The position numbers and the translations under genes were made by a program. A stretch of 64,000 nucleotides of DNA from contig NZ_JOGR01000005.1 in assembly GCF_000719515.1 (NCBI RefSeq), positions 1 through 64,000 of the forward strand, written 5' to 3'. Below the pieces are notes generated by a model. The model ran no database searches. It worked only from the letters and a program-made list of their open reading frames with translations, and was not told the origin of the DNA. Shown here in pieces: positions 48,624 through 56,648 of this stretch. This DNA is from Glycomyces sp. NRRL B-16210. Its GTDB lineage: Bacteria; Actinomycetota; Actinomycetes; Mycobacteriales; Micromonosporaceae. Each line of letters opens with the position of its first letter. The first letter of the stretch is position 1.

Positions 48624-49622
48624 ATGCGGGACCGTCCCGCCCCGATTCCGGAAGGGCCGCGACCTCTGTTGCCACCTCGCACCGTCCTGGCCGCCGCGAC
48701 CGCCGCCCTCGGCCTCCTGGCCGCCTGCTCGACCGCGCACGGCGTCGTCGCCGACCTCGCCGACGAGCCCGAAGCGATCGTGTTCGCCGACTTCGAGGAC
48801 GGGGACGTCAAGTCCGGCTACCCCGACATCGGCCACAACGAGTGTTGCTCGAGCTCGGTGCAGGTCGCCGGCTTCGGCCGCGACAGCGACGCCTCCGTCC
48901 GCCACGAGCTGCGGCAGGGCGACCCGCCGCAGGCCGGCGGGATGCGCGCCGAGAGCGACGCGATGCGCGTGCCCGAGGCGCGGTACGGCCTCGGCGACAC
49001 CCGCTACTACGCCTTCAGCGTCTACCTCCCCAGCACCTGGGAGCACGACGACCGGAGCGGGGACATCGTCTTCCAGTGGCACAACGCGCCCTCGCCCGCC
49101 GAGCCCTGCGAGACCAGGAAGGCGCCGAGCGCCTTCCTCCAGGTCCACCCCCACGACGGCGGCGAGTGGCGCCTGCGCCTCAACTCGGACCCGAATCCCT
49201 GCACCACGCCGGAGACGATCGACAAGCTCCACCTCGGACTCGGGCCGATCGCGCTCGGCGAGTGGACCGACTTCGTGTTCCGCTTCGACTGGGCCTACGA
49301 CGACTCCGGCGTCGTCGAGGTGTGGCAGCGCACCGGCGCCGACCCCGACTGGGCCCACACCCACTGGGAGGGTCCGAACACCTACAACGACGCCCACGAC
49401 AGCGGCTACATCAAATGGGGCCTCTACAAGCCCGGCTGGAACGGCGGGGCGTCCAGCGGCGTCGACAAGCGCGCCGTCTTCCACGACAACATCGCGCTCG
49501 GCACCACCTGCGGCTCCGTGATGCCGCCGGGCTGGGACCCGCCGTGCGAGGCCGTTCCGGCGTTGTCCGCCGCCGCTGCCGTCCCCGAGCCTCCCGCGGT
49601 CCGCGCCCGGCGCCGCCGCTGA
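48624..49622 (+). CDS. Polysaccharide lyase-like secreted lipoprotein
   Basis: The 332-residue protein has a lipoprotein signal (LAAATAALGLLAACSTAH, lipobox LAAC). Its body resembles the heparin-lyase-I-like polysaccharide lyase fold (beta jelly roll): FADFEDGDVKSGY at the start, YYAFSVYLPSTWE, DIVFQWHN, WRLRLNSDPN, WTDFVFRFDWAYD and YIKWGLYKPGW. It may degrade uronate polysaccharides outside the cell; the substrate is unknown. The ATG used lacks a Shine-Dalgarno, and a TTG 15 codons later (GGAAGGG upstream) may be the real start. The C-terminus is a low-complexity basic tail. The gene sits between metK and priA, which are adjacent in many actinobacteria. Confidence 0.75.
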   Translation: MRDRPAPIPEGPRPLLPPRTVLAAATAALGLLAACSTAHGVVADLADEPEAIVFADFEDGDVKSGYPDIGHNECCSSSVQVAGFGRDSDASVRHELRQGDPPQAGGMRAESDAMRVPEARYGLGDTRYYAFSVYLPSTWEHDDRSGDIVFQWHNAPSPAEPCETRKAPSAFLQVHPHDGGEWRLRLNSDPNPCTTPETIDKLHLGLGPIALGEWTDFVFRFDWAYDDSGVVEVWQRTGADPDWAHTHWEGPNTYNDAHDSGYIKWGLYKPGWNGGASSGVDKRAVFHDNIALGTTCGSVMPPGWDPPCEAVPALSAAAAVPEPPAVRARRRR

Positions 49623-49677
49623 GGGAGACGGTCCGCGCCGCTTCGCCGTGCGGCGGCCCGGCGTCGGGGCCGCCCGG

Positions 49678-49683
49678 TACGTT
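49678..49683 (+). promoter_or_regulatory. -10-like hexamer of priA
   Basis: TACGTT ends six bases before the priA ATG, and there is no Shine-Dalgarno: leaderless geometry. Confidence 0.45.
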
Positions 49684-49689
49684 TATCGG

Positions 49690-51612
49690 ATGGACGAGTC
49701 ACCGGCGATCGCAGCGGTCTGCGTCGACCAGCCGCTGCCGCAGCTCGACCGGCTCTTCGACTACCGCATTCCCGAGGACCTCGCCGGCCAGGTCAGGCCC
49801 GGGTGCCGCGTCAAGGTCCGCTTCGGACGGCGCAAGGTCGGCGGTTACGTCATCGCCCTCAAGGACGCCAGCGACTTCACCGGCAAGCTCCTGTGGCTCT
49901 CCGACCTCGTCTCGCCCGAGCCCGTGATCAGCCCCGAGACCGCCCGCCTCGCCCGCGCCGTGGCCGACCGCTACGCCGGGACCCTCGCCGACGTACTGCG
50001 CCTGGCCGTCCCCGAACGCCGTGTCCGCGTCGAGGCCGAGGCTCCAGGAGAGACGCTGCCGGTGGCCGCACCCGTCCCGACTCACTGGAAGAGATATATC
50101 GCGGGCGAGGCATTCCTGCGCGCACTGCGCGAGACCAAGTCACCGAAGGCGGTATGGAGCGCCCTCCCCGGCGAGGACTGGCCCGCCCGCCTCGCCGAGG
50201 CCGCCGCGGCCACCGCCTCCGCCGGACGCGGCGCGGTCCTCGTCGTCCCCGACCAGGCCGACCTCGACCGCCTCGACGCCGCGCTCGACGCCGTGCTCGG
50301 CCCCGACCGGCACGTCACGCTCTCGGCCCAGATGGGCCCGACCAAGCGCTACCGGGCGTTCCTGAAGGCCGCCCGAGGCCAGGTGCGGATCGTGGCCGGC
50401 ACCCGCGCCGCCGCGTTCGCGCCCGTCGCCGACCTCGGCCTCGTCGCGATCTGGGACGACGGCGACCAGTCCCACGTGGACCGCCACGCCCCCTACCCGC
50501 ACGCCCGGGAGGTCCTGCTCACCCGCGCCGGCCTCGCCGAGGCCGCCTGCCTCGTCGGCGGCCACGGCCGCACCCCCCAGGCGCAGCTGCTGGTCGAGAC
50601 TAAATGGGCGGTCTCCATGGTCGCCTCCCGAGACGAGATCCGCTCGGCCGCACCGAGGATCGTGCCTGTCGGCGACGAGTCCGACCTGGAGCGCGACCCG
50701 TCCGGCGGCGCCGCCCGACTGCCCACGATCGCCTGGGAGGCCGCCCGAGGCGCGCTCGCGAAGGACCGGCCCGTCCTCGTGCAGGTCCCCAGGCGCGGGT
50801 ACGTGCCCGCGGTGTCCTGCCAGCGCTGCCGCACCCGCGCGGCCTGCCCGAACTGCTCGGGGCCGCTGCGGCTCCTAGGCGCCCGCCGCGCCCCCGTGTG
50901 CGGCTGGTGCGGCACGGTCGCCGAGGACTTCCGCTGCTCCGAATGCGGATCGAACCGGGTCCGCGCCCTGATCATCGGCGCCGAACGCACCGCCGAGGAA
51001 CTGGCGCAGGCCTTCCCGGACGTCCCGATCGCGGAGTCGACCGGCCTGGACCGCCTCGAATCGGCCCCGGCCGGCGCCTCGGTGGTGGTGGCGACGCCCG
51101 GCGTGGAGCCCGCGGCCCCCGGCGGCTACGGCGCGGTGCTGCTGCTGGACACGTGGGCGCTGCTGACCCGCGCGGAGCTGACCGCGAGCGAAGAGGCCTT
51201 GCGCCGCTGGATGAACGCGGTGGCGCTCGCGCGCCCGGACGCCACGGCGGTGGTGGTGGCCGACGGGGGACTGGCGGTGGTGCAGGCCCTGATGCGCTGG
51301 GACCCCGCGTGGTTCGCGGTGCGGGAATTGGAGGAGCGCGCCGAACTCGGCTTCCCGCCGGTGATGAAGTTCGCGGCCCTGACCGGCCCGAACGGCGAAC
51401 CCGAGAAGCTCGCCGCCGATCTGCCCGCCGAACTCGGCACGGAGGCGATCGGTCCGATCCCGGTGGACGAGCATTCGGAGCGGCTGCTGGTGCGGGTGCG
51501 GCGCAGGGACGGGGCGGCGCTGGCGAGCGTGCTCGCGAAGGCGACGGCCGCGCGCTCGGGCGCGAAGGCCGAACCGGTGCGCGTGCAGATCGACCCGCGC
51601 GAAATCGCCTGA
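49690..51612 (+). CDS. priA: Primosomal protein PriA, helicase motifs degenerate
   Basis: PriA restarts stalled replication forks. The 640-residue protein keeps the N-terminal 3'-DNA-binding domain (VDQPLPQLDRLFDYRIPEDL) and the zinc module with four CxxC pairs (CQRC, CPNC, CGWC, CSEC) at about 375-425. The ATPase motifs are lost. Where Walker A should have GKT there is ALPGEDWPARLAEA, and the DEEH box reads WDDGDQSH. This is typical of actinobacterial PriA, which is thought to act as a structural loader rather than a helicase. The ATG is preceded by a TACGTT hexamer; an in-frame start 14 codons upstream is less likely. Confidence 0.93.
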   Translation: MDESPAIAAVCVDQPLPQLDRLFDYRIPEDLAGQVRPGCRVKVRFGRRKVGGYVIALKDASDFTGKLLWLSDLVSPEPVISPETARLARAVADRYAGTLADVLRLAVPERRVRVEAEAPGETLPVAAPVPTHWKRYIAGEAFLRALRETKSPKAVWSALPGEDWPARLAEAAAATASAGRGAVLVVPDQADLDRLDAALDAVLGPDRHVTLSAQMGPTKRYRAFLKAARGQVRIVAGTRAAAFAPVADLGLVAIWDDGDQSHVDRHAPYPHAREVLLTRAGLAEAACLVGGHGRTPQAQLLVETKWAVSMVASRDEIRSAAPRIVPVGDESDLERDPSGGAARLPTIAWEAARGALAKDRPVLVQVPRRGYVPAVSCQRCRTRAACPNCSGPLRLLGARRAPVCGWCGTVAEDFRCSECGSNRVRALIIGAERTAEELAQAFPDVPIAESTGLDRLESAPAGASVVVATPGVEPAAPGGYGAVLLLDTWALLTRAELTASEEALRRWMNAVALARPDATAVVVADGGLAVVQALMRWDPAWFAVRELEERAELGFPPVMKFAALTGPNGEPEKLAADLPAELGTEAIGPIPVDEHSERLLVRVRRRDGAALASVLAKATAARSGAKAEPVRVQIDPREIA

Positions 51613-51849
51613 GCCACCGGTAGCGTCGCCCTCGGTCGTACCGGGGCCCGACGACGGCCGGTCTTCCTGCGGAGGCCGCCGCACGGGTCCGGAAGCGGCC
51701 CGGGGCGCGCCACCGGTGCGCACGGAGATGTTTCGAGGTCAAGGGCCAGTAGCGCTCAGCGGGACGGCAATGCCGCAGGCAGGCGTGAGCGCCGTGTGGA
51801 GTTCCATTGCGGCAGTGGCGCTCTCGGCCCCGGCGACATAGCGGCGCCG
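51613..51849. other. Intergenic region with interleaved inverted repeats
   Basis: No gene seen. TGCCGCA (51771) pairs with TGCGGCA (51808), while GAGCGCC (51787) pairs with GGCGCTC (51817). The pairs interleave in ABA'B' order, which would allow a pseudoknot. Arms are only 7 bp, so chance is possible. Confidence 0.35.
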
Positions 51850-52113
51850 TCAGCGGCCCGAGCCGGCGAAACGCGCGCGGGTCGCGCGCCACAGGCCGCG
51901 CACGCGCTCGCGAAAGAAGTAGACGGCGGCGAAGACGATGAGCACGAAGGGAATCGCGATCGGCAGCACCGTGGTGAACCCAAGGACCACGATGAGGGTC
52001 TCGACGCCGATGAGCGAGGCCACGCCCATGTACCCGAAGACGGTGAGCGCCTGCATGCGGCACACGAGCGCCGCGAGCGTGGTGCGGATGCGGCTCTCCC
52101 GTCGTTCGGTCAC
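51850..52113 (-). CDS. Small membrane protein of unknown function
   Basis: An 87-residue protein with two hydrophobic helices (about 23-44 and 46-66: MGVASLIGVETLIVVLGF and AIPFVLIVFAAVYFF), a short basic N-terminus (TERRESRIRTTLAALVCRM) and a basic C-terminal tail (RERVRGLWRATRARF). I do not recognise the family. The GTG is chosen because a TATACA hexamer ends exactly six bases before it; longer upstream frames look non-coding. Confidence 0.6.
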   Translation of the reverse strand: MTERRESRIRTTLAALVCRMQALTVFGYMGVASLIGVETLIVVLGFTTVLPIAIPFVLIVFAAVYFFRERVRGLWRATRARFAGSGR

Positions 52114-52119
52114 CGCTCC

Positions 52120-52125
52120 TGTATA
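52120..52125 (-). promoter_or_regulatory. -10 hexamer of the small membrane protein gene
   Basis: TATACA on the minus strand, then GGAGCG, then GTG. The same six-base spacer GGAGCG occurs before the racemase ATG. Confidence 0.45.
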
Positions 52126-52248
52126 CCAGCGGCGCACGGGCCAGGAGGTGCGCCATCGGTCCGCGAGGCGGCGCCCGGGCGTCCGCCCACCGGTTCGGTC
52201 GGTCCAGGACCGCGGCGAGCGCGGTCCGCCGCCTCCCCGGCTCACCGC

Positions 52249-52623
52249 TCAGCAGATCGGGCCGCCGGTCGCGGCCGTCGCCCTCGCCAGGTCCCTGATC
52301 AACGCCAGGTCCACCCGTTCCGGACCGCTGAACCGCAGGCAGCCCTTGCCCATGTCCTGATCCGCCAGCCGCTCGGCGAACGCCTCCCGCACATCGGTGC
52401 GCAGCAGGTAGAACGAGAGGTACCGCTTCTGCGACGCGAACGCGATCTCGATCGCCTCGACGGTGCCGTCGCGCGAGAAACCGGGCATCCCGTACGCCAT
52501 GACCTCCGCGAAACCCGCCAGCTCCTCGCGGCAGACCTCGCGGATCGCGGCCATCGCCTCCCTGCGCTCCTCCGGCAGCGCGGCCAGGTAGGCGTCCACG
52601 TTCTCGGCATCGCTCCGCACCAT
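52249..52623 (-). CDS. DUF1801 domain protein
   Basis: The 124-residue protein belongs to the DUF1801 family (small alpha/beta proteins of the YdhG type, sometimes described as iron chaperone-like): VDAYLAALPEERREAMAAI, AYGMPGFSR, FASQKRYLSFYLL and MGKGCLRFSGPE. Its function is not established. A TAGGTT hexamer ends six bases before the ATG, again without a Shine-Dalgarno. Confidence 0.85.
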   Translation of the reverse strand: MVRSDAENVDAYLAALPEERREAMAAIREVCREELAGFAEVMAYGMPGFSRDGTVEAIEIAFASQKRYLSFYLLRTDVREAFAERLADQDMGKGCLRFSGPERVDLALIRDLARATAATGGPIC

Positions 52624-52629
52624 TCCAGA

Positions 52630-52635
52630 AACCTA
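52630..52635 (-). promoter_or_regulatory. -10-like hexamer of the DUF1801 gene
   Basis: Minus-strand TAGGTT is followed by exactly six bases and the ATG. Confidence 0.4.
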
Positions 52636-52729
52636 GCCCGAACGGTTCCCGGAGCGACGAGTTTCGACCCCGCGGCTCGTCTCAACTGATGCAATCGGCT
52701 TCTCACGCCACCGGGAAAGGAAACCCACC

Positions 52730-53209
52730 ATGCAGCAGAAGATCGTCACCAACCTCTGGTACGACGGCGACGCCGAAGCGGCCGTCGACTTCTACCTCAC
52801 ACTGTTCGCCGACGGCAAGGTCACCGGCACCATCCCCTTCGTCGAGGACGCGCACGGCAAGGTCGGCGAGCCGATGGTCGTCAACTTCGACCTCGCCGGG
52901 CAGGCCTTCACCGCCATCAACGGCGACGGCTCCGCCAAGCACGACCACGCCATGTCCCTGCTCGTCAACTGCGAGGACCAGGCCGAGATCGACCGCCTCT
53001 GGAGCGCGATCCTCGAAGGCGGCGGCAAGGAGATCGAGTGCGGCTGGATCGCCGACAAGTGGGGCGTCAACTGGCAGATCTGGTCGCCCGAGGCCGACGC
53101 CTACGTCGGCGGCCCCGACAAGGAGGCCGCCCTGCGGGCCGTCAAGGCCATGTACGGCATGAAGAAGATCGACCTCCAGGGCCTCAAGGACGCCTACGAG
53201 GGGAAGTAG
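52730..53209 (+). CDS. VOC family protein, PhnB/glyoxalase-like
   Basis: The 159-residue protein is of the PhnB-like (3-demethylubiquinone-9 3-methyltransferase domain) branch of the vicinal-oxygen-chelate superfamily: KIVTNLWYDGDAEAAVDFYL, VVNFDLAGQAFTAINGD, MSLLVNCEDQAEIDRLW, and the usual end KWGVNWQIWSPEAD with AMYGMKKIDLQGLKDAYEG. Despite the domain name a methyltransferase role is not supported; these are uncharacterised dimeric proteins. AAAGGAAA precedes the ATG. Confidence 0.9.
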   Translation: MQQKIVTNLWYDGDAEAAVDFYLTLFADGKVTGTIPFVEDAHGKVGEPMVVNFDLAGQAFTAINGDGSAKHDHAMSLLVNCEDQAEIDRLWSAILEGGGKEIECGWIADKWGVNWQIWSPEADAYVGGPDKEAALRAVKAMYGMKKIDLQGLKDAYEGK

Positions 53210-53321
53210 CGGACGCGGCGCGGGCCGGTCCCCCGCGCGGGGGACCGGCGCCCTGCCCCGGGGGGAGGCCCCCGCGCCCGCGCCCGGCCAAACTGGAGCC
53301 ATGAGCCCACCGCGCCGCTGG

Positions 53322-53327
53322 CACAAT
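53322..53327 (+). promoter_or_regulatory. -10-like hexamer of the histidine kinase gene
   Basis: CACAAT, four of six consensus bases, ends six bases before the ATG at 53334. Confidence 0.35.
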
Positions 53328-53333
53328 GGCGCC

Positions 53334-54584
53334 ATGCGCCTGATCGCCCCGCTCTGGTCCCGCGCCACCTACCGCGGCTGGGTGTGGGTCATCCTCGGCG
53401 GCGCCCTCATGATGCCGTTCATGATGGTCGGCGCGCTGGTCCACAACTGGCTCGTCCCCGAGAGCGGCTTCAACGGCATCCTCCACCCGCTCGTCTACGT
53501 CGGCGTCCTCCCGCTGGTCGCGGCCGCCTCGCTGCTCCTGCCCGACCGCGAGATCGAGCGGACGGCCGCCCGCCGGCTCCTCGGCGCCGAGTTCGCCTCC
53601 CCGGCCGACGACGGCTCCTGGAACTCGCGCTGGCGCACCGGCTGCTGGTTCACCCTCCACGCGGCCGCGGGCGGCCTGCTCAGCGGCCTGACGCTCGCCA
53701 TGGTGCCGTTCGCGGCGTACCTGCTCTACAACGGCGCCCTGCTCGCCTTCGGCGTCATCGACGAGCCGCCCGAGCTCTACACCGGCCATCTCACCACGTG
53801 GGGCCTGCTCACCGGCCCGCTCGTCTTCATCGGGCTCACCGCCTCGGTCGCGCTCCTCACCGCCGCGATGAAGGCCCTCGCCCCGCGCCTGCTCGGGCAG
53901 GGCTCGGCCGACCGCCTCGCCGCCTCCCGCGCCGAGGCCGCGCGCCTCGCGGCCCGCAACCGCATCGCCCGCGAACTGCACGACGCGGTCGGCCACGCCC
54001 TGTCGGTGGTCGTGGTCCAGTCCGAGGCCGCCGCCCGCGTCATCACCGCCGACCCCGCCTTCGCCGCGCAGGCCATGGCCGCAGTCGGCGAGACCGCCCG
54101 CGGCGCCCTGGCCGACCTCGACGCCGTCATCGGGGCCCTCCGCGAGGACCGGGACCACTCGCGCGGCCCGCAACGCGACCTCGCCGACCTCGAGTCCCTG
54201 ATCGCCGAGTCCGGCGTCGACGTGGAGCTGCGCCAGAGCGGCGACCGCGGCGCGCTCAGCCGCCTCGCCTCCCGCGAGATCTACCGGATCGTCCAGGAGT
54301 CGCTGACGAACGTGCTCCGCCACGCCGACGAACCCCGGGCGAGCGTGGCCGTCGACGTCGGCGCCCGCGAAGCGACCGTGGCGGTGACCAGCCCCGCGAC
54401 GCGCAGGCCGCGCCCTCGCCGAGGCGGTCGCGGCCTCATCGGCATGGCCGAGCGCGCCGCCGTCCTCGGCGGGACCGCCGACGCCGACTGGACCGCGGGG
54501 GCCTGGACCGTCCGCGCCGCCGTTCCCATCGACACCAGAAAGGCCGAGGATGACCGCTCCGCTGCGCATCGCGCTGATCGATGA
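53334..54584 (+). CDS. Sensor histidine kinase, NarL-type partner (HisKA_3)
   Basis: The 416-residue kinase has four hydrophobic segments in its first 180 residues, with no large sensor domain. A HisKA_3 dimerisation domain follows with the phospho-acceptor H216 in NRIARELHDAVGHALS. The ATPase domain has REIYRIVQESLTNVLRHA (N box) and GGRGLIGMAERA (G box), while the loop between is short and basic. It overlaps the response regulator gene by 35 bp, so the two are one unit. Short membrane-buried input regions often sense envelope stress or cell-wall antibiotics; here that is a guess. An ATG 11 codons upstream is also in frame. Confidence 0.88.
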   Translation: MRLIAPLWSRATYRGWVWVILGGALMMPFMMVGALVHNWLVPESGFNGILHPLVYVGVLPLVAAASLLLPDREIERTAARRLLGAEFASPADDGSWNSRWRTGCWFTLHAAAGGLLSGLTLAMVPFAAYLLYNGALLAFGVIDEPPELYTGHLTTWGLLTGPLVFIGLTASVALLTAAMKALAPRLLGQGSADRLAASRAEAARLAARNRIARELHDAVGHALSVVVVQSEAAARVITADPAFAAQAMAAVGETARGALADLDAVIGALREDRDHSRGPQRDLADLESLIAESGVDVELRQSGDRGALSRLASREIYRIVQESLTNVLRHADEPRASVAVDVGAREATVAVTSPATRRPRPRRGGRGLIGMAERAAVLGGTADADWTAGAWTVRAAVPIDTRKAEDDRSAAHRADR

Positions 54585-55191
54585 CGAGGCCCTGATCCGC
54601 TCCGGCTTCGCCGCCGTCATCGGCGCCGAACCGGACCTCGACGTCGTCGCCGAAGGGGCCGACGGCATCGACGCGGTCGCCATCGCCCGCTCCGGCCGGG
54701 CGGACGTGCTGCTCATGGACGTGCGGATGCCGAAGGTCGACGGGATCGAGGCGACCGAGCGGATCGTGTCCGAACTCGACTCGCCGCCGAAGATCCTGGT
54801 GGTCACCACCTTCGACAACGACGACTACGTGTGGCAGGCGCTGCGCGCCGGCGCCGACGGGTTCCTGCTCAAGCGCACCCGCCTGGAGGACCTGCTCGCC
54901 GCGGTGCGCCTGGTGGCCCGCACCGACGCGCTCCTGTTCCCCGAGGCCGTGCGCCGCCTCGCCGCGGCCGCACCGACCCGCAAGCCCCCCAAGGGGATCG
55001 CCGATCTCAGCGACCGGGAGAAGGAAGTGCTCACGCTCGCCGCGCGCGGGCTGTCCAACGCCGAGATCGCCGCCGAGCTGTTCCTCGGGCGCGAGACCGT
55101 CAAGACCCACCTGAGCAGCGTCTACACCAAACTCGGCGTCCGCGACCGCACCCAGGCCGTCATCGCCGCCTACGAAGGCGGCCTCGTGTAG
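54550..55191 (+). CDS. NarL/FixJ family response regulator
   Basis: The 213-residue regulator has a receiver domain with acidic pair D11/D12, phospho-acceptor D57 in LLMDVRMPKVDG and K107 region FLLKRT, and a C-terminal LuxR-type helix-turn-helix (LSDREKEVLTLAARGLSNAE, VKTHLSSVYTKLGVRDR). It should be phosphorylated by the overlapping kinase. Target genes are unknown; the ABC operon 200 bp downstream is a natural candidate but has its own GntR-type regulator. Confidence 0.93.
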   Translation: MTAPLRIALIDDEALIRSGFAAVIGAEPDLDVVAEGADGIDAVAIARSGRADVLLMDVRMPKVDGIEATERIVSELDSPPKILVVTTFDNDDYVWQALRAGADGFLLKRTRLEDLLAAVRLVARTDALLFPEAVRRLAAAAPTRKPPKGIADLSDREKEVLTLAARGLSNAEIAAELFLGRETVKTHLSSVYTKLGVRDRTQAVIAAYEGGLV

Positions 55192-55241
55192 GTCCGCCCG
55201 AGTCTCCTCAAGACAAGTCGACCCCCTTTAACGACCGAGCC

Positions 55242-55259
55242 CTCTTCCGCCTGGAAGAG
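55242..55259 (+). terminator. Hairpin after the two-component genes
   Basis: CTCTTCC and GGAAGAG flank a GCCT loop about 50 bp after the stop. Weak terminator candidate without a T run. Confidence 0.4.
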
Positions 55260-55312
55260 CGCTGCCCGGCGCCTCGTGCCGCCCTGTGATCCGTCGAACC
55301 CCGGCATCAGTG

Positions 55313-55343
55313 TTGACAGTCGTGGGTTCGTTCGTGCTATGGT
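55313..55343 (+). promoter_or_regulatory. Promoter of the GntR-ABC operon
   Basis: A perfect TTGACA (55313-55318) is followed 19 bp later by TATGGT with an extended TGC element. The long spacer may be compensated by the extended -10. The operator palindrome begins inside the -10. Confidence 0.6.
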
Positions 55344-55364
55344 TCATTAGTCAAGTAATGAACC
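55341..55364. promoter_or_regulatory. Operator of the GntR-ABC operon
   Basis: GGTTCATTA and TAATGAACC are perfect complements separated by six bases. The site overlaps the end of the -10 and the predicted transcription start, ideal for autorepression by the YtrA-type regulator encoded next. Confidence 0.8.
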
Positions 55365-55405
55365 TCTGAACCGAGGAACCGAACCACGAAACCTAAGGAG
55401 GCGAG

Positions 55406-55771
55406 ATGTTCGATGACGGCACGCCGATCTACCGACAGATCGCCGACCAGATCAAGGCCGAGATCATGAACGGCTCGCTCGAACCGGGAGGCAAGGTCAT
55501 GTCGACCAATCAGTACGCCGCGTTCTACCAGATCAACCCGGCCACGGCGCAGAAGGCGTTCCGGGAGCTGGTCGACGAAGGCATCCTCTACAAGCAGCGC
55601 GGCGTCGGCATGTACGTCGCCGACGACGCCCGCGACAAGCTCGCCGCGGACTTCCGCGAGCGCTTCTTCGAGCGGGTCCTGGCCCCGCTGGTCCGCGAGG
55701 CCCGCCAGGCCGGCATCCCCCTGACCGACATCATCGACTACCTCCGTGCACAGGAAGGCGCCCTCAAATGA
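55406..55771 (+). CDS. GntR family regulator, YtrA subfamily
   Basis: The 121-residue repressor has only the winged helix-turn-helix (about 1-72: PIYRQIADQIKAEIMNGSL, ATAQKAFRELVDEGILYKQRG) and a short C-terminal dimerisation helix. This is the minimal YtrA architecture that normally controls an ABC transporter in the same operon. AAGGAGG precedes the ATG. Its stop overlaps the ABC ATPase start. A perfect 9-6-9 inverted repeat at its promoter is the likely binding site. YtrA relatives often respond to cell-wall-active compounds; the inducer here is unknown. Confidence 0.92.
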   Translation: MFDDGTPIYRQIADQIKAEIMNGSLEPGGKVMSTNQYAAFYQINPATAQKAFRELVDEGILYKQRGVGMYVADDARDKLAADFRERFFERVLAPLVREARQAGIPLTDIIDYLRAQEGALK

Positions 55772-56646
55772 GCTTCTCCGTCAACCTCCGCGACGTCACC
55801 CTCAAGTACGGCAAGGAAGACGCCCTCGCCGACGTGGACCTCACCCTCGAGGCGGGCAAGATCTACGGGCTGCTCGGACGCAACGGCGCCGGCAAGACCA
55901 GCCTGCTGAGCCTCATCGCCGCGTTCCGCAAGCCCACCACCGGCCAGATCCTCGTCGGCGGCGAGCCGGTCTGGGAGAACGCCCCGATCGTCTCCCGCGT
56001 CGCCCTCATCCGCGAAGGCGGCGACTTCGACGACTCCGACACCGTCAAGGCCACCATCGAGACCGGGCACGTCCGCCTGGGCTTCGACGCCGACTACGCC
56101 TACAAGCTCGCCGACAAGTTCGAGCTGCCGCTCACCAAGCGGGTCCGCGAGCTCTCCCGCGGCAAGCGCTCGGTCCTGGCCGCCGTCACCGGCCTGGCTG
56201 CACGCGCCGAACTGACCATGTTCGACGAGGTCCACCTCGGCATGGACGCCCCCACCCGGGACGCGTTCTACAAGGAGCTGCTCGCCGAGTACATGGACCG
56301 CCCGCACACCGTCGTCCTCTCCACCCACCTCATCGACGAGGTCGCCAACTACCTCGAAGAGGTCATCATCGTCGACAGGGGACGCATCCTGCGCCACGAG
56401 GAGGTCGAGGCCTTCCAAGGCATGGGCGCCACCCTCACCGGCCCCGCCGAATCGGTCGACGCCGTCGCCTCCGGCCTCGAGGTCCTCGCCGAGCAGCGGC
56501 TCGGCGCCACCAAGAGCATCACCGTCGCCGCCGCCCCGGACGCCCCGACCCGCGAGCGCGCCGCCGCCGCAGGCATCGAGATCGGCCCCGTCGGCCTCCA
56601 GGACCTCTTCATCCACCTGACCGAACCCGGCAAGAACGGAGCCTGA
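55768..56646 (+). CDS. ABC transporter ATP-binding protein
   Basis: The 292-residue ATPase has Walker A GRNGAGKT (37-44) and a signature that departs from LSGGQ, reading LSRGK (129-133). Walker B with the catalytic glutamate is LTMFDEVHLGMD (D153, E154), in which the usual proline after DE is Val. The H-loop is in VVLSTHLIDEV. About 80 residues after the H-loop form an accessory domain. It should energise the three permeases that follow, probably as an exporter. Confidence 0.92.
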   Translation: MSFSVNLRDVTLKYGKEDALADVDLTLEAGKIYGLLGRNGAGKTSLLSLIAAFRKPTTGQILVGGEPVWENAPIVSRVALIREGGDFDDSDTVKATIETGHVRLGFDADYAYKLADKFELPLTKRVRELSRGKRSVLAAVTGLAARAELTMFDEVHLGMDAPTRDAFYKELLAEYMDRPHTVVLSTHLIDEVANYLEEVIIVDRGRILRHEEVEAFQGMGATLTGPAESVDAVASGLEVLAEQRLGATKSITVAAAPDAPTRERAAAAGIEIGPVGLQDLFIHLTEPGKNGA

Positions 56647-56648
56647 CC

